Of a stretch of DNA of 64,000 nt, positions 24,815 to 38,090 are shown one piece after another. The DNA is from Mycobacterium basiliense (GTDB lineage: Bacteria > Actinomycetota > Actinomycetes > Mycobacteriales > Mycobacteriaceae), in NCBI RefSeq assembly GCF_900292015.1, contig NZ_LR130759.1:1116001-1180000 (forward strand). Reading direction: 5' to 3'. The notes below the pieces were generated by a model, which saw only the letters and a program-made list of their open reading frames with translations, searched no databases and was not told the origin of the DNA. Made by a program: the position numbers and the translations under genes. Every line of letters starts with the position of its first letter. The stretch's first letter is position 1.

Positions 24815-27800
24815 GTGAACTTTCAGGTGCTGCCTCCGGAGATCAATTCCGTGCTGCTGCACAGCGGTGCGGGGTCGGGTCCTTTGCTGACGGCCGCGGC
24901 GGCGTGGGACGGGTTGGCCGCCGAGCTGGGGTCGGCGGCCACTTCTTTCGGGTCGGTGACCGCCGGTTTGGCCGCTGGGTCATGGCAGGGCGCGGCGGCG
25001 GCGGAGATGGCGGCCGCGGCCGCCCCGTATGCGGGCTGGTTGAACGCGGCAGCGGCCGCGGCGGAGGCCACGGCCGGGCAGGCCAGGGCGCTGGTGGGTG
25101 TGTTTGAGGCGGCGTTGGCCGCAACGGTGGACCCAATGGTGGTGGCGGCCAATCGGGCGGTGTTGACGTCGTTGGCGTTGACAAATGTGTTCGGTCAAAA
25201 CACGGCCGCGATTGGCGCGGCTGAGGCCGAGTACGAGCTGATGTGGGCCCAGGATGTGGCCGCAATGGCCGGCTATCACGGCGGCGCCTCGGCGGCAGTG
25301 TCCGCGTTGCAGGCGTTTGGCCCGACGGCGCAGGCGGTCGCCGGCTCGCCGGGTGGTCTGCTGGGTGAATTCTTCAATGCTTTGCTCACCGCTCCGAAGA
25401 CACTCAGTTTTAATGCCGGATTGGCCAATGTTGGCAATGGCAATATCGGCTCGGCCAATATCGGCGACTTTAACTTCGGTGCGGCCAACGTCGGCGGGCG
25501 GAATTTGGGGCTGGGCAACATCGGCGGCGGCAACGTCGGTTTCGGGAATTTCGGTAGCACCAATATCGGGTTCGGCAATTCTGGGCTGGCCGCGGGCCTA
25601 CCGGGCCTTGGCAATATCGGCCTGAGCAATGCCGGCAGCGGAAACTTTGGATTCGGTAACCTCGGCGTGGGCAATGTCGGGTTGGCCAACAACGGGACCG
25701 GCAACATCGGGATCGGGTTGGTCGGGGATAACCTGACCGGGATCGGGCCGTTGAACTCCGGGGCCAGCAATATCGGTCTGTTCAACTCGGGGACCGGCAA
25801 CGTCGGCTTCTTTAACTCTGGGACCGGGAATTTCGGGTTGTTCAACTCGGGCAGTTACAACACCGGTATCGGCAATTCCGGGATGGCCAGTACCGGGATG
25901 TTCAACTCGGGTGATTTCAACACCGGTGTGGCGAACGCCGGCAATTTGAACACGGGCAGCTTCAACCCGGGCAGCTTCAACACCGGCGACTTCAACCCGG
26001 GTAATACCAACACCGGCTGGCTGAACACCGGCAACATCAATACCGGCTTCGCGAACTCGGGCGATGTCAACACCGGCGCCCTGATCAGAGGCAACTACAG
26101 CAACGGCGTGCTGTGGGTAGGCGACTACCAGGGCCTGTTCGGGCTGTCCGCCGGAACCAGCATTCCGGCAATCCCGATTGGGCTCGACCTAAACACCGGG
26201 ATCGGGCCCATCACCCTCGAGCCCATCCAGATCCTTCCCACCATCCCGCTGAACATCCACCACACCTTCGAATTCGGACCACTCGTGGTACCGGACATCA
26301 CCGTCCCCCCAATCGGCGGGGGCTTCGGGATTCCTATTGGAGTTGGCCCCCTCACCATCTCCTATGCGGTGCTCTTCGGCACCCAGATATTCAACACCAC
26401 ATTCCCGATCGGCCCACTAGCGGGCTTAGGGGTAATCAATATTCCCAACATTACCATAACTAATGATGCTGACAGCTCTATTATTCTTTCAGCCGGTCCG
26501 ACCACTATCGACACTAGAATTGATCAGTTCCCTCTGGTTCTCGACTGGCACACCCCCACTATCACCCTGTTCCCGAACTACCTGACAATCCCCAGAATTG
26601 ACCTGCTTGCTAACACGTTCGTGGGCACTCCCGGTTTCACCATTCCGGGATTCACCATTCCGACCAGCGCAATCCCGCTGACGATCGATATCGATGGTCA
26701 AATCGACGCTTTCAGCACCCCTGCGATCACGATTGATCGCATTCCGCTGAATGTCGGAGCCGGCGTCACTATCGGTCCGGTTCCGATCCAGGGGATTAAT
26801 GTTCCGGCGGTTCCGGGGTTTGGGAATACGACGGTGGCGCCGTCGTCGGGGTTCTTTAATTCTGGTGCCGGTGGGGTGTCGGGGTTCGGGAATTTCGGTT
26901 CGGGGATGTCGGGTTGGTTCAACCAGGCCCACGACATGGTGGCGGGTGCGGGTTCGGGTTTGTTGAATGCTGGGTCGCTGTCGTCGGGTGTGTTGAACTT
27001 CGGTTCGGGGGTTTCGGGGTTGTACAACACCAGCGTGCTGGGTGTGGGGACCCCGGCGGTGGTGTCGGGGTTTGGCAATGTGGGTCAGCAGTTGTCGGGG
27101 TTGTTGGCGGCCGGGACCGTGTTGCAGCAGAGTCCGATTGTCGATTTCGGGTTGGCCGATGTGGGTTCGTTCAATGTCGGTGGCGGCAATGTGGGGGGCT
27201 TCAACTTCGGTGTGGCCAATGTTGGCGACGGGAATTTGGGGTGGGGCAACGTCGGCGACGGCAATATCGGGTTGGGCAATCTCGGCGATGGCAATTTCGG
27301 GTTGGGCAATGCGGGGTTGGCGGGCTTGATGGGCCACAATTTGGGGTGGGGTAATGCTGGTGGTGGCAATGTTGGTTTTGCCAATGTGGGGCAGGGCAAT
27401 ATCGGGTTGGCCAATAGTGGTTCCGGTAATATTGGGATTGGGCTTAGTGGGAACAACCTGACCGGGATCGGTGGGTTGAATTCGGGCAGCGGTAATATCG
27501 GGTTGTTTAACACCGGTACGAATAATGTTGGGTTCTTTAATTCCGGGAGTGGTAACTGGGGTCTGTTCAACTCGGGGAGTTATAACACCGGGGTTGGTAA
27601 CTCGGGTGTGGGTAGTACCGGGTTGTTCAATGTTGGTGATTTCAACACCGGTGTGGCCAATCCGGGGAGTTACAACACGGGCAACTTCAATGTGGGGGAT
27701 ACCAATACCGGTGATCTCAACCCGGGCAGTGTCAATACCGGTTGGTTGAACACTGGCGATTCCAACACGGGTTTTGCCAACTCGGGCAACGTCGGCACCG

Positions 27801-30800
27801 GTGCGTTCATGACCGGCAACTACAGCAACGGCCTGCTGTGGCGCGGCAACTACGAAGGCCTATTCGGTGCCTACTTCGGGCCCACCATTTCCCAATTCCC
27901 GATCACCGTACATGCAACCGGCGGTGCGGGCCCGCTGCACGTCGCGCCCATTCCGGTCCCCGCTCTCCACTTCGACATCACTAATGCATCCGTCGGCCTG
28001 GGCCCGTTCACCGTTCCGCCCATCACCGTCCCCGCCATCCCGATCGACGCCGCGGGATCCGTCGACCTCAGCCAAGTCACCGTCGCGCCGACTGTGCTCT
28101 TTCACGAACTGACCGGACACATCAACGCCGATATCGGACCCATCATCTTCAAGCAGCCGCTTGTACGCCTAGCAAGTTTCCACACCCAAGTTCTGGATCT
28201 GAATCTTGGGGATGGCATCGTCATTAATCTCTACGGGATCACCGGAGGCTACGGTCCATTATCGGTGGCCTTCAACCTGGACAGCACCCCCTTGATCCTT
28301 TTCCCGAATGGCTTCACCATTCCTGCCCAAACTCCGGTCACCGTGGGCTTGTCTGGCGGGAATGACGCTTTCACCTTCTTCTCTCCGACAGGACTCGAAT
28401 TCCCGAAAGCGTCGGCAGGCGTCACCAATCTCTCCGGAGGGCTGGACGCGTTCACGTTGCTGCCCAGCGGGTTCACTATCGACACCGTTCCGGCGACCTT
28501 CAAAGGCGTCGCTGAGATCGGCCCGATCCCGATTCCGATTATTAATGTTCCGGCGGTTCCGGGGTTTGGGAATACGACGGTGGCGCCGTCGTCGGGGTTC
28601 TTTAATTCTGGTGCCGGTGGGGTGTCGGGGTTCGGGAATTTCGGTTCGGGGATGTCGGGTTGGTTCAACCAGGCCCACGACATGGTGGCGGGTGCGGGTT
28701 CGGGTTTGTTGAATGCTGGGTCGCTGTCGTCGGGTGTGTTGAACTTCGGTTCGGGGGTTTCGGGGTTGTACAACACCAGCGTGCTGGGTGTGGGGACCCC
28801 GGCGGTGGTGTCGGGGTTTGGCAATGTGGGTCAGCAGTTGTCGGGGTTGTTGGCGGCCGGGACCGTGTTGCAGCAGAGTCCGATTGTCGATTTCGGGTTG
28901 GCCGATGTGGGTTCGTTCAATGTCGGTGGCGGCAATGTGGGGGGCTTCAACTTCGGTGTGGCCAATGTTGGCGACGGGAATTTGGGGTGGGGCAACGTCG
29001 GCGACGGCAATATCGGGTTGGGCAATCTCGGCGATGGCAATTTCGGGTTGGGCAATGCGGGGTTGGCGGGCTTGATGGGCCACAATTTGGGGTGGGGTAA
29101 TGCTGGTGGTGGCAATGTTGGTTTTGCCAATGTGGGGCAGGGCAATATCGGGTTGGCCAATAGTGGTTCCGGTAATATTGGGATTGGGCTTAGTGGGAAC
29201 AACCTGACCGGGATCGGTGGGTTGAATTCGGGCAGCGGTAATATCGGGTTGTTTAACACCGGTACGAATAATGTTGGGTTCTTTAATTCCGGGAGTGGTA
29301 ACTGGGGTCTGTTCAACTCGGGGAGTTATAACACCGGGGTTGGTAACTCGGGTGTGGGTAGTACCGGGTTGTTCAATGTTGGTGATTTCAACACCGGTGT
29401 GGCCAATCCGGGGAGTTACAACACGGGCAACTTCAATGTGGGGGATACCAATACCGGTGATCTCAACCCGGGCAGTGTCAATACCGGTTGGTTGAACACT
29501 GGCGATTCCAACACGGGTTTTGCCAACTCGGGCAACGTCGGCACCGGTGCGTTCATGACCGGCAACTACAGCAACGGCCTGCTGTGGCGCGGCAACTACG
29601 AAGGCCTGGCAGGCCTGTACTACGGAATCACGATTCCCGAGTTCCCGATCCACTTCACTTCGACCGGGAGCGTGGGCTCGATCGCCATCCCGGACACCAC
29701 CATCCTTCCCCCGCTGCATTTGGGTGTTACCGGGGACGCAAACTATCAATTCATCGTGCCGGACATCCCCATTCCGGCAATTCATATCGGCATCGACGGC
29801 GTCGCCAATGTCGGTTTCACCGCGCCAGCTGCCACCCTGCTTTCCGCACTGAGCCTGGGAACGATCGCGACAGGCCCGGTCGTGGTCGGACCGCTCTTCA
29901 TTCCCGAAATCACCAACGTGACATTTACCTTGCCAATTGTTGGTTTCCAATCGGGTAGTATTTTCCCCTTCCCCCTCGGAGACATTGTCTCGCTTCCTCC
30001 GATGACCATACCGATCGACCTAATAACAGAGCCGATCGCACTCGACGCTATATCATTCAGCAACTCCATTCCCATCAACATTCCCCCTATCGATATCGCG
30101 GCGACGCTTATCCAAGGAATATCGATGTCCGAGGTCCTGCCGATCAATTTGTCGGTGGACATCCCGGCGGTAGCGATCTCGGGTATCAGCACCGAGCCTA
30201 TTCCGCTGGATTTCGACCTGCTCACCAGTGTCGGGCCCATCGACATCCCGATCATCAACGTTCCGGCGGTGCCCGGCTTTGGGAACTCGACAACCCTGCC
30301 GTCGTCGGGCTTCTTCAACTCCGGTATGGGCGGCGGCTCCGGCTTTGGGAACACGGGCTCGATCATGTCAGGCTGGTTCAACCAGGCGTCGAGTTCGATG
30401 GTGGGAGCGATTTCGGGGCTGGGCAATGCAGGCAGCTTCACGTCGGGTTTGGTCAACTCCGGCACCGACATTTCGGGCTTGCTCAACGTGAGTTCGTTGG
30501 ATGTGGGGCTGCCGGGGGTGATTTCGGGGTTCGGCAACCTCGGCCACAACGTTTCAGGTTTGTCCTACGAGGGCTTGCTGACGTTGCTCAGCGGCGGTGG
30601 CGGGTCGGGTTCGGGCTCAGGTGGATCGGGCAGCATCATCGACTCGTTGATCGCCGAGCTGCGGTATATCAACCCGCTCAATGTATTTGATCTCGCCAAC
30701 GTCGGCGATTACAACGTGGGCTTTGCCAATGTCGGGGATTTCAACCTGGGTGCGGGCAACGTCGGGGACGTCAACTTCGGCTGGGGCAACCTGGGAGGCA

Positions 30801-33800
30801 ACAACGTCGGCTTGGGCAACCTTGGTGACAGCAACTTCGGCGCGGGCAATATCGGCAACGGCAATGTAGGGCTGGGGAACTCGGCATTCGCGGGCCTGAC
30901 CGGTCGCAACCTGGGTTGGGGCAACGCCGGTACCGACAATGTTGGTTTCGCCAATGTGGGGCAGGGCAACCTCGGGCTGGCCAACAGCGGTTCCGGCAAT
31001 ATCGGGATCGGGCTCAGTGGCAGCAACCTGACGGGGATCGGCGGGTTGAATTCCGGCGCAGACAATTTGGGCTTGTTCAACTCCGGGACCGGCAATGTCG
31101 GGTTCTTCAACACCGGCACCGGTAACTGGGGTTTGTTCAACTCCGGGAGCTACAACACCGGGATCGCGAACGCGGGCATAGCCAGCACCGGATTATTCAA
31201 CGCGGGTGACTTCAACACCGGTGTGGCCAACGCGGGTAGCTACAATACGGGCAGCTTCAATGCGGGCAGCTTCAACACCGGCGATGTCAATCCGGGCTAC
31301 GTCAACACCGGCTGGTTCAACACCGGTGACACCAACACCGGTTGGTTCAACACCGGCAATGTCAACACCGGTGCGTTCAATTCGGGCAGTTTCAACAACG
31401 GGGCCCTGTGGACCGGTGACTACCACGGGCTCATCGGCTTCTCGTTTGGCATCGACATCACCGGCAGCACCCTGGTGGACCTCAATGAAACCCTCAACTT
31501 CGGTCCCATCAACATCGATCAGATCGATATACCCGGAATGTCGCTGTTCGATATTCACGAGGTCTTTTCCGTCGGACCCTTCACCATCGATCCCATCAAT
31601 ATCCCCGCTATACCGTTGGACATCCACCAAGCGATGGAGATTCCGCCCATCGTGATCTTGCCGGCCACCACCATCGCGGCCCAAGACATCGTAATTCCCC
31701 TCAACAGCCCGCCAAGCCCCGCCCCGCCGCCGTTTACGCTGCCGGTCCTCACGGTGTTTCTAGACAACCTATTCTCCGGTGTCGACACCTGGAAGGTCGG
31801 TTCGACGAGTTCAACGGGATTTGTCGACGGGTACGTCACGGCGCCCACCCAGGGCATCTCAATCTATTTTGCCGGTAGTAGCGGATCGACCGGTAGCGCA
31901 GTTATCAGTATTCCGACCATCAATATCCCGGAAATCGGGACCTCGAGTATTCCGTTGAATATTGATGTCACGGGTAACATCCTGCCCGCATTCACCCTGT
32001 TCCCGGGTGGTCTATCGATTCCGGAGAGCGCCATTCCATTTGCGATCGATGCGTCAGGTGCGCTGGATCCGATCACGATTTTCCCGGGCGGCCTTACAAT
32101 CGATCCACTTCCATTGAACCTGGCGCTGAACATCAGCGTGCCCGACAGCCACATCCCGATTATTAATGTTCCGGCGGTTCCGGGGTTTGGGAATACGACG
32201 GTGGCGCCGTCGTCGGGGTTCTTTAATTCTGGTGCCGGTGGGGTGTCGGGGTTCGGGAATTTCGGTTCGGGGATGTCGGGTTGGTTCAACCAGGCCCACG
32301 ACATGGTGGCGGGTGCGGGTTCGGGTTTGTTGAATGCTGGGTCGCTGTCGTCGGGTGTGTTGAACTTCGGTTCGGGGGTTTCGGGGTTGTACAACACCAG
32401 CGTGCTGGGTGTGGGGACCCCGGCGGTGGTGTCGGGGTTTGGCAATGTGGGTCAGCAGTTGTCGGGGTTGTTGGCGGCCGGGACCGTGTTGCAGCAGAGT
32501 CCGATTGTCGATTTCGGGTTGGCCGATGTGGGTTCGTTCAATGTCGGTGGCGGCAATGTGGGGGGCTTCAACTTCGGTGTGGCCAATGTTGGCGACGGGA
32601 ATTTGGGGTGGGGCAACGTCGGCGACGGCAATATCGGGTTGGGCAATCTCGGCGATGGCAATTTCGGGTTGGGCAATGCGGGGTTGGCGGGCTTGATGGG
32701 CCACAATTTGGGGTGGGGTAATGCTGGTGGTGGCAATGTTGGTTTTGCCAATGTGGGGCAGGGCAATATCGGGTTGGCCAATAGTGGTTCCGGTAATATT
32801 GGGATTGGGCTTAGTGGGAACAACCTGACCGGGATCGGTGGGTTGAATTCGGGCAGCGGTAATATCGGGTTGTTTAACACCGGTACGAATAATGTTGGGT
32901 TCTTTAATTCCGGGAGTGGTAACTGGGGTCTGTTCAACTCGGGGAGTTATAACACCGGGGTTGGTAACTCGGGTGTGGGTAGTACCGGGTTGTTCAATGT
33001 TGGTGATTTCAACACCGGTGTGGCCAATCCGGGGAGTTACAACACGGGCAACTTCAATGTGGGGGATACCAATACCGGTGATCTCAACCCGGGCAGTGTC
33101 AATACCGGTTGGTTGAACACTGGCGATTCCAACACGGGTTTTGCCAACTCGGGCAACGTCGGCACCGGTGCGTTCATGACCGGCAACTACAGCAACGGCC
33201 TGCTGTGGCGCGGCAACTACGAAGGCCTGTTTAGCCTGCACTACGACCTCGTGGTTCCCAAGGTCCCCATTTTGGATGCGCATTTCACCGGCGGATTCGG
33301 CCCCGTGGTCATTCCGCCCATCCCAGTCCCGTCGGTCAATATGCACCTGAGCGGAAACGCCGCGATGGGCTCCTTCACTATCCCTCAAATAGACATTCCC
33401 GAGATCCATCCCAACATCGTGGGAAGTGTCAACCTGGGCCCGATCACGCTCGCGCCCGGCAGCATTCCTGGTGTTGACCCCGTCACGGCGACCATCGATA
33501 TCGGTCCGTCGACGACGATAGGGCAGATGAGGCTATCGCCGTTCATCATATGGAGTTCGGCTCCGAATCCTCCGACATGGTACGCATTTGGCCGGACCTA
33601 TTCAGCGCTTGATCTATTCCCGACCGGGGACATCGTCCTAGGCGATGGCGGCACGACCGGTCCGATTCATGCCGTCATTACCGGTGCCACCCAGGCCTTC
33701 GGACTTCCGACAATCTCCGTTGGCCAAATCCCCATCGGCTTCACCGTGCCAGGCGGTGTCGACGCCATCACGATCTTCCCGGGTGGTTTGACATTCGACG

Positions 33801-35992
33801 GCGCATCATTGCTAAACCTGAATGTGACCGGAGGTACTCCGGGTGCCACTATCCCCGCGATCAACTGGCCGGAGATCCCGGCGAGTGCAGACGGGTCGCT
33901 TTATGTCATCCCGAGCAACATCCCGCTCATCGACATTCCCGCGACACCGGGTTTCGGCAACACCACCACGCTGCCGTCGTCAGGCTTCTTCAACACTGGC
34001 GCCGGCGGCGGATCGGGGTTTGTCAACTTCGGCGCGGGCATGTCGGGTTGGTGGAACCAGGCGCACAGCGCGCTGGCCGGGGCGGGCTCGGGCATTGCCA
34101 ATGTCGGGGCGCTGAACTCGGGTGTGCTGAACTGGGGGTCGGCGGTGTCGGGGGTGTACAACACCAGCGGGTTGAGCGTGGCGACACCGGCTTTTGTGTC
34201 CGGCTTCGGCAATGTGGGCCAACAGCTGTCCGGTCTGCTATCGGGTGGGTCCGCGGTCAATCCGACCAACATTGTCAATTTCGGGTTAGCCAATGTCGGC
34301 AGTGCCAATATCGGACTCGGCAACATCGGCGACTTCAACTTCGGGAACGCCAACCTGGGCGGACACAACCTGGGCTGGGGCAACATCGGGGACAACAACC
34401 TCGGTTTCGCCAATATCGGTGCGGGCAACCTGGGGTGGGCCAACTCGGGTCTGGCCGCGGGGTTGCCGGGTATCGGCAACGTCGGGTTGGGCAATGCGGG
34501 TAGTGACAACATGGGCCTGGCAAACGCGGGCGCGGGCAATGTCGGGCTGGCCAACTCCGGTACCGGCAATATCGGGATCGGTCTGGTCGGAAACAACCTG
34601 ACCGGGATCGGTGGCCTGAATTCCGGTGTGGGCAACGTTGGGTTGTTCAACTCGGGCACTGGCAACATCGGGCTCTTCAACACCGGTACCGGCAACTTTG
34701 GGTTGTTCAACTCCGGTAGCTACAACACCGGGATCGGCAACTCGGGTGTGGCCAGCACGGGATTGTTCAACGCCGGTGATTTCAGCACCGGTCTGGCCAA
34801 TGCCGGTTCCTACAACACCGGCAGCTTCAACGTCGGTGACATCAACACCGGTGACTTCAACCCGGGCAGCATCAACACCGGCTGGTTCAATAGCGGAGAC
34901 TCCAACACCGGAATCCTCAACGCCGGCAACGTCAATACCGGCGCCCTCATCACCGGCAACAACAGCAACGGCATCCTGTGGCGGGGTGACCACGAGGGCC
35001 TGGTCGGCCTCTCGCTGGGTTACACGATTCCGCTCTTCCCCGCCGTGGGCGCGGATGTGACCGGCGGAGTGGGCCCCATTACCGTGCTGCCGTCCATCCA
35101 CATCCCGTCAATTCCGTTGTTCCTCGACACACTCGGCGACATCGGACCTGTCACCATTCCCGATATCCCCATCCCCACCATCCGCCTAGGCCTCGGCCCG
35201 ACCGTGAATCTGGGGCCCTTCACCGTGGACCCCATCACCCTGGCCTTCCCGGGTGTTTCGATCGGAGGTCAGCTCTCGAATATCCACATGACCTCCCCCG
35301 CGACGCCCAGTTGGGTCTTCAGGCCCAGCTTCAGTTTCGTCGCGTTCACGATCGACGGCGCCAACGCGAGCTCGAGCACACTGAATGGATTCACCGTTGC
35401 ACCCTTCGGGTTCGACAACACCACACTGACGATCCCGGGATTCACGATGCCCCTCTCGGGCCCGCTCCAAGTGACCCTGCCCCTAGAGGTGACAATTCCG
35501 GGCTTCACCATCCCAGGCGGCACCCTAATTCCGCAGGTCCCGCTGGACTTCGGACTGTCCGCTGGCACTCCGGCGTTCGACCTGCCGCCGGTCGTCATCG
35601 GCAGGATCCCACTGGAGCTGCACGCCGGTTCCACCATCGGCCCCATCGACATCTCCATCCTCAACATCCCGGCGACCCCAGGCTTCGGAAACTCGACCAC
35701 TGTGCCGTCGTCGGGCTTCTTCAACACCGGCGGCGGCGGCGGATCGGGCTACGGGAACTTCGGGTCGGCCATGTCGGGCTGGTTCAACGCGATCTCGGAT
35801 TCCGCGCTCGGCTCGGCCTCAGGCTTCGCCAACTTCGGCACGCAGCTGTCCGGCCTGCTCAACCGCGGCGCCGGGATCTCGGGCGTGTACAACCGGAGCA
35901 CCCTCGACCTCATCACCTCGGCGTTCATCTCGGGCTTCGACAACGTCGGCGAGCAGCTCTCGGGCTTGCTTTTCACCGGCACCGGACCGTAG
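24815..35992 (+). CDS. PPE56: Giant PPE-MPTR protein (PPE56/Rv3350c-like)
   Basis: Uninterrupted PPE protein of 3725 aa. PPE domain about residues 1-180: N-F-Q-V-L-P-P-E with PPE at 7-9, W57 of the WxG turn, then the helical bundle. From about 200 it is made of MPTR repeats (NxGxGNxG pentapeptides such as GNIGF, NTGSF). Six modules each end with a PSSGFFN anchor; between repeat arrays lie unique beta-rich segments full of I-P-x-I. Text of several segments (e.g. [21 protein letters not shown]) matches the recalled PPE56. GTG start 24815 is set by the family N-terminus. Three internal blocks are apparently identical DNA. Likely ESX-5 secreted and surface exposed; molecular function unknown. No PE partner is adjacent. 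Confidence 0.96.
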   Translation: MNFQVLPPEINSVLLHSGAGSGPLLTAAAAWDGLAAELGSAATSFGSVTAGLAAGSWQGAAAAEMAAAAAPYAGWLNAAAAAAEATAGQARALVGVFEAALAATVDPMVVAANRAVLTSLALTNVFGQNTAAIGAAEAEYELMWAQDVAAMAGYHGGASAAVSALQAFGPTAQAVAGSPGGLLGEFFNALLTAPKTLSFNAGLANVGNGNIGSANIGDFNFGAANVGGRNLGLGNIGGGNVGFGNFGSTNIGFGNSGLAAGLPGLGNIGLSNAGSGNFGFGNLGVGNVGLANNGTGNIGIGLVGDNLTGIGPLNSGASNIGLFNSGTGNVGFFNSGTGNFGLFNSGSYNTGIGNSGMASTGMFNSGDFNTGVANAGNLNTGSFNPGSFNTGDFNPGNTNTGWLNTGNINTGFANSGDVNTGALIRGNYSNGVLWVGDYQGLFGLSAGTSIPAIPIGLDLNTGIGPITLEPIQILPTIPLNIHHTFEFGPLVVPDITVPPIGGGFGIPIGVGPLTISYAVLFGTQIFNTTFPIGPLAGLGVINIPNITITNDADSSIILSAGPTTIDTRIDQFPLVLDWHTPTITLFPNYLTIPRIDLLANTFVGTPGFTIPGFTIPTSAIPLTIDIDGQIDAFSTPAITIDRIPLNVGAGVTIGPVPIQGINVPAVPGFGNTTVAPSSGFFNSGAGGVSGFGNFGSGMSGWFNQAHDMVAGAGSGLLNAGSLSSGVLNFGSGVSGLYNTSVLGVGTPAVVSGFGNVGQQLSGLLAAGTVLQQSPIVDFGLADVGSFNVGGGNVGGFNFGVANVGDGNLGWGNVGDGNIGLGNLGDGNFGLGNAGLAGLMGHNLGWGNAGGGNVGFANVGQGNIGLANSGSGNIGIGLSGNNLTGIGGLNSGSGNIGLFNTGTNNVGFFNSGSGNWGLFNSGSYNTGVGNSGVGSTGLFNVGDFNTGVANPGSYNTGNFNVGDTNTGDLNPGSVNTGWLNTGDSNTGFANSGNVGTGAFMTGNYSNGLLWRGNYEGLFGAYFGPTISQFPITVHATGGAGPLHVAPIPVPALHFDITNASVGLGPFTVPPITVPAIPIDAAGSVDLSQVTVAPTVLFHELTGHINADIGPIIFKQPLVRLASFHTQVLDLNLGDGIVINLYGITGGYGPLSVAFNLDSTPLILFPNGFTIPAQTPVTVGLSGGNDAFTFFSPTGLEFPKASAGVTNLSGGLDAFTLLPSGFTIDTVPATFKGVAEIGPIPIPIINVPAVPGFGNTTVAPSSGFFNSGAGGVSGFGNFGSGMSGWFNQAHDMVAGAGSGLLNAGSLSSGVLNFGSGVSGLYNTSVLGVGTPAVVSGFGNVGQQLSGLLAAGTVLQQSPIVDFGLADVGSFNVGGGNVGGFNFGVANVGDGNLGWGNVGDGNIGLGNLGDGNFGLGNAGLAGLMGHNLGWGNAGGGNVGFANVGQGNIGLANSGSGNIGIGLSGNNLTGIGGLNSGSGNIGLFNTGTNNVGFFNSGSGNWGLFNSGSYNTGVGNSGVGSTGLFNVGDFNTGVANPGSYNTGNFNVGDTNTGDLNPGSVNTGWLNTGDSNTGFANSGNVGTGAFMTGNYSNGLLWRGNYEGLAGLYYGITIPEFPIHFTSTGSVGSIAIPDTTILPPLHLGVTGDANYQFIVPDIPIPAIHIGIDGVANVGFTAPAATLLSALSLGTIATGPVVVGPLFIPEITNVTFTLPIVGFQSGSIFPFPLGDIVSLPPMTIPIDLITEPIALDAISFSNSIPINIPPIDIAATLIQGISMSEVLPINLSVDIPAVAISGISTEPIPLDFDLLTSVGPIDIPIINVPAVPGFGNSTTLPSSGFFNSGMGGGSGFGNTGSIMSGWFNQASSSMVGAISGLGNAGSFTSGLVNSGTDISGLLNVSSLDVGLPGVISGFGNLGHNVSGLSYEGLLTLLSGGGGSGSGSGGSGSIIDSLIAELRYINPLNVFDLANVGDYNVGFANVGDFNLGAGNVGDVNFGWGNLGGNNVGLGNLGDSNFGAGNIGNGNVGLGNSAFAGLTGRNLGWGNAGTDNVGFANVGQGNLGLANSGSGNIGIGLSGSNLTGIGGLNSGADNLGLFNSGTGNVGFFNTGTGNWGLFNSGSYNTGIANAGIASTGLFNAGDFNTGVANAGSYNTGSFNAGSFNTGDVNPGYVNTGWFNTGDTNTGWFNTGNVNTGAFNSGSFNNGALWTGDYHGLIGFSFGIDITGSTLVDLNETLNFGPINIDQIDIPGMSLFDIHEVFSVGPFTIDPINIPAIPLDIHQAMEIPPIVILPATTIAAQDIVIPLNSPPSPAPPPFTLPVLTVFLDNLFSGVDTWKVGSTSSTGFVDGYVTAPTQGISIYFAGSSGSTGSAVISIPTINIPEIGTSSIPLNIDVTGNILPAFTLFPGGLSIPESAIPFAIDASGALDPITIFPGGLTIDPLPLNLALNISVPDSHIPIINVPAVPGFGNTTVAPSSGFFNSGAGGVSGFGNFGSGMSGWFNQAHDMVAGAGSGLLNAGSLSSGVLNFGSGVSGLYNTSVLGVGTPAVVSGFGNVGQQLSGLLAAGTVLQQSPIVDFGLADVGSFNVGGGNVGGFNFGVANVGDGNLGWGNVGDGNIGLGNLGDGNFGLGNAGLAGLMGHNLGWGNAGGGNVGFANVGQGNIGLANSGSGNIGIGLSGNNLTGIGGLNSGSGNIGLFNTGTNNVGFFNSGSGNWGLFNSGSYNTGVGNSGVGSTGLFNVGDFNTGVANPGSYNTGNFNVGDTNTGDLNPGSVNTGWLNTGDSNTGFANSGNVGTGAFMTGNYSNGLLWRGNYEGLFSLHYDLVVPKVPILDAHFTGGFGPVVIPPIPVPSVNMHLSGNAAMGSFTIPQIDIPEIHPNIVGSVNLGPITLAPGSIPGVDPVTATIDIGPSTTIGQMRLSPFIIWSSAPNPPTWYAFGRTYSALDLFPTGDIVLGDGGTTGPIHAVITGATQAFGLPTISVGQIPIGFTVPGGVDAITIFPGGLTFDGASLLNLNVTGGTPGATIPAINWPEIPASADGSLYVIPSNIPLIDIPATPGFGNTTTLPSSGFFNTGAGGGSGFVNFGAGMSGWWNQAHSALAGAGSGIANVGALNSGVLNWGSAVSGVYNTSGLSVATPAFVSGFGNVGQQLSGLLSGGSAVNPTNIVNFGLANVGSANIGLGNIGDFNFGNANLGGHNLGWGNIGDNNLGFANIGAGNLGWANSGLAAGLPGIGNVGLGNAGSDNMGLANAGAGNVGLANSGTGNIGIGLVGNNLTGIGGLNSGVGNVGLFNSGTGNIGLFNTGTGNFGLFNSGSYNTGIGNSGVASTGLFNAGDFSTGLANAGSYNTGSFNVGDINTGDFNPGSINTGWFNSGDSNTGILNAGNVNTGALITGNNSNGILWRGDHEGLVGLSLGYTIPLFPAVGADVTGGVGPITVLPSIHIPSIPLFLDTLGDIGPVTIPDIPIPTIRLGLGPTVNLGPFTVDPITLAFPGVSIGGQLSNIHMTSPATPSWVFRPSFSFVAFTIDGANASSSTLNGFTVAPFGFDNTTLTIPGFTMPLSGPLQVTLPLEVTIPGFTIPGGTLIPQVPLDFGLSAGTPAFDLPPVVIGRIPLELHAGSTIGPIDISILNIPATPGFGNSTTVPSSGFFNTGGGGGSGYGNFGSAMSGWFNAISDSALGSASGFANFGTQLSGLLNRGAGISGVYNRSTLDLITSAFISGFDNVGEQLSGLLFTGTGP
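26795..27861 (+). repeat. Internal 1067-bp repeat, copy 1, in the PPE-MPTR gene
   Basis: From ATTAATGTTCCGGCGG through TACGAAGGCCT. The same stretch recurs at 28541-29607 and 32162-33228 with constant offsets (1746 and 5367 bp) from first to last base, so there are no indels. Encoded protein is identical in all three and all lines of DNA I compared agree. It covers the anchor [12 protein letters not shown], the whole MPTR array and the module end [13 protein letters not shown]. Codon choice inside (GGGTTG, GTTTGG, T-ending codons) differs visibly from the C-ending style of the flanks. Confidence 0.95.
28541..29607 (+). repeat. Internal 1067-bp repeat, copy 2, in the PPE-MPTR gene
   Basis: Second copy of the block starting ATTAATGTTCCGGCGG, offset 1746 bp from copy 1. 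It is flanked by unique sequence on both sides (DNA for IGPIPIP before, [12 protein letters not shown] after). Same direction and same reading frame, so it duplicates a full MPTR module. Confidence 0.95.
32162..33228 (+). repeat. Internal 1067-bp repeat, copy 3, in the PPE-MPTR gene
   Basis: Third copy, offset 5367 bp from copy 1, flanked by unique DNA (VPDSHIP before, [11 protein letters not shown] after). A separate, clearly diverged module at about 30240-31440 lies between copies 2 and 3, so the identity of copies 1-3 is not simply a general property of the gene. Confidence 0.95.
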
Positions 35993-36208
35993 CCAGGCGT
36001 CAAGTCGGCCCGCATCCGCGTGACCAGCGGGGTGCGCAGGCGCAGATTTCAGCCGGTCCCCTGAAATTCAACGATTTGCCAACGCTTACCGAACGTGGCC
36101 CCAGTGCGGTGGGTGAAAAGCCGATCGGCGGGGTGGCCTTTCTCCGGGTTGGGCGTGCCCGTGCACCTTCAGGACCGGTGGGCAGGGTTGGACGGACGCT
36201 CAGCGTAG

Positions 36209-36946
36209 CTACTTTGCCAGCGTGGCCCGTACACATACCGTGACATACGGCAGCGCCAGGCCGTTGGCGTTCGCCAGCGCGGGATGAGTGGCCAACAATT
36301 CGCGTACCTGATCTAGTGTCTTGGTGCGCACTTCGGTCGGCGATGTGATGCAATAGCTACGCGATGCCACCAGGTCGATCAATGCTTGCGGCGTAAGGTA
36401 ATTCGTCCACTCGACCTGATGGCGTGCCACGTCGGTGAACGGGTCGGGCAGGGTCACCTTGTCGCGTACCGGGTCGCCGTCCCGGCCAATGATCCGACCC
36501 AGCTCGCGCACCCAGCCGAGCCGTTCGTCGCGAGTGTTCCACACCAGACCAAGCCGCCCGCCTGGGCGCAACACGCGGACCACCTCGGGAATCGCTCGCT
36601 CGGAATCGAACCAGTGCCACGCTTGAGCCACCAGGACGGCGTCAACACTGTTGTCCGCCAACGGAATCTCTTCCGCAGTGCCAAGTAGCGCCAAAGTTTT
36701 CGGCAGTGAGGCCTGCAACAACTCGAGCATCTCGGCGATCGGGTCGACAGCCACCACGTCGAGACCGCGCTCCACCAGGCGGGTGGTCAGCTTGCCGGTA
36801 CCCGCGCCGAGATCCAGCACGTCACGAGCACCGTTGGGGAGCAGCCAGTCGATCGCTTCGGGTGGATAAGAGGGACGTCCCCGCTCGTAAGCCGCAGCGG
36901 CCGAACCGAACGACAGCGATGGGTCCTGGCTGGACCGGGTCACCAT
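36209..36946 (-). CDS. SAM-dependent methyltransferase (Rv3342-like)
   Basis: Class I methyltransferase of 245 aa of the UbiE/TAM type. Motif [16 protein letters not shown], the acidic residue in [11 protein letters not shown], then [24 protein letters not shown] and [17 protein letters not shown]-terminal [17 protein letters not shown] is typical of this actinobacterial group. ATG 36946 lies inside the end of metX (ATGGTGA overlap), so it is the third gene of the riboswitch-controlled methionine operon, and a role that uses or senses SAM is plausible. Substrate unknown. Confidence 0.92.
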   Translation of the reverse strand: MVTRSSQDPSLSFGSAAAAYERGRPSYPPEAIDWLLPNGARDVLDLGAGTGKLTTRLVERGLDVVAVDPIAEMLELLQASLPKTLALLGTAEEIPLADNSVDAVLVAQAWHWFDSERAIPEVVRVLRPGGRLGLVWNTRDERLGWVRELGRIIGRDGDPVRDKVTLPDPFTDVARHQVEWTNYLTPQALIDLVASRSYCITSPTEVRTKTLDQVRELLATHPALANANGLALPYVTVCVRATLAK

Positions 36947-38079
36947 GAACGCGCACTTTGGTAGTCGGCCAATTGCAGTGTCTTGCGGATCAATTCACCG
37001 ACCGCGTCGGATTCGACGAGGAACCCGTCGTGGCCGCAGATGGACTCGACAACCTCCAACCCGGCACATCCGGGTAACTGCTCGGCCAACTCCTGCTGCA
37101 GGCGCAGCGGGTAGAGCCGGTCGGAGGTGATACCACCTACGACCACGGGTACCGGGCACCCCTGTAGCGCCGCGTGCACACCACCGCGGCCACGGCCGAC
37201 GTCGTGGCTGTTGAGCGCCTCGGTCAGGATCACGTAGCTGCCGGCGTCAAAACGCGCCAACAACTTGTCTCCCTGATGTTCGAGGTAGCTTTGGACCGCG
37301 TAGCGTCCCCCGGTGGCCGGATCTTCGCTGCCCTGATTGTCGTTGGCGAATCGGCTGTCCAGTTCGATCTCGCCGCGGTAGGTCAGATGTGCAAAGCGGC
37401 GGGCGATCGTCAGCCCGGCCTCAGGCCGGCTGCCCGTCTCGTAATAGTCGCCGCCGTGCCAGTTCGGGTCGGCCTTGATGGCGGCGATCTGTGTTGTCTG
37501 AGTGCCGATCTGGTCCGCGGTCGCGCGGGCGCCGACGGCCAGCAGCAGGCCCGATCGCACCCGATTAGGGTGGCCGATCATCCATTCCAACGCGCGTGCG
37601 CCGCCCATGGATCCACCGACCACCGCGGCGACCTGCGCGATGCCCAGCGCGGCCAGCGCAGCGATGTCCGCCTCGACCTGGTCGCGCACGGTGATCAGCG
37701 GAAATCGTGAACCCCAGGGTTTGCCGTCCCGGGCCAGTGAGCTGGGCCCGGTGGAGCCGCGACAACCACCCAACACATTGGTGGCCACCGCGCACCAGCG
37801 GTTGGTGTCGATCGGGGCCCCCGGCCCGATGACCCCGTCCCACCAGCCGGGCGTGGGATGCCCCGGCCCGGCCGAGCCGGTTACGTGCGAATCGCCGGTG
37901 AGCGCATGCAGCACCACCACCACGTTGTCGCGGGTCGGCGACAGTGCGCCCCAGCGCTGGACGGCAATACAGACATCGTCGATCGTGGTGCCGTTCTCCA
38001 GGCGCAACGCGCCGATGTCGACGATGCCGACCTCGCCTTCGGCGGGCAGAGTTTGGGTGGGCACATCCGAGATCGTCAC
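36940..38079 (-). CDS. metA: Homoserine O-acetyltransferase MetX (MetA)
   Basis: Alpha/beta-hydrolase-fold acetyltransferase of 379 aa (the M. tuberculosis enzyme has the same size), making O-acetyl-L-homoserine from homoserine and acetyl-CoA for methionine synthesis. The nucleophile is Ser157 in [14 protein letters not shown]; the oxyanion-side block [15 protein letters not shown] and the [11 protein letters not shown] loop are present; the catalytic Asp/His are in the SDRLYP and CGHDGFL regions near the C-terminus. It follows metC by 11 bp and overlaps the methyltransferase by 7 bp. Orthologue of Rv3341. Confidence 0.97.
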   Translation of the reverse strand: MTISDVPTQTLPAEGEVGIVDIGALRLENGTTIDDVCIAVQRWGALSPTRDNVVVVLHALTGDSHVTGSAGPGHPTPGWWDGVIGPGAPIDTNRWCAVATNVLGGCRGSTGPSSLARDGKPWGSRFPLITVRDQVEADIAALAALGIAQVAAVVGGSMGGARALEWMIGHPNRVRSGLLLAVGARATADQIGTQTTQIAAIKADPNWHGGDYYETGSRPEAGLTIARRFAHLTYRGEIELDSRFANDNQGSEDPATGGRYAVQSYLEHQGDKLLARFDAGSYVILTEALNSHDVGRGRGGVHAALQGCPVPVVVGGITSDRLYPLRLQQELAEQLPGCAGLEVVESICGHDGFLVESDAVGELIRKTLQLADYQSARSW

Positions 38080-38090
38080 GTCAATGCTCC

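Noticed and set aside
28259..29950. Long minus-strand open frame (about 560 codons) inside the PPE gene, with similar ones at 26489-27337, 32054-33409 and 34286-35101
   Set aside because: These are antisense shadows of the MPTR repeats; they recur with the repeats and show no family features.
24815..35992. Regular short repeats that might suggest a CRISPR array
   Set aside because: Repeats are in-frame coding pentapeptides without unique equal-length spacers, and no cas genes are present.
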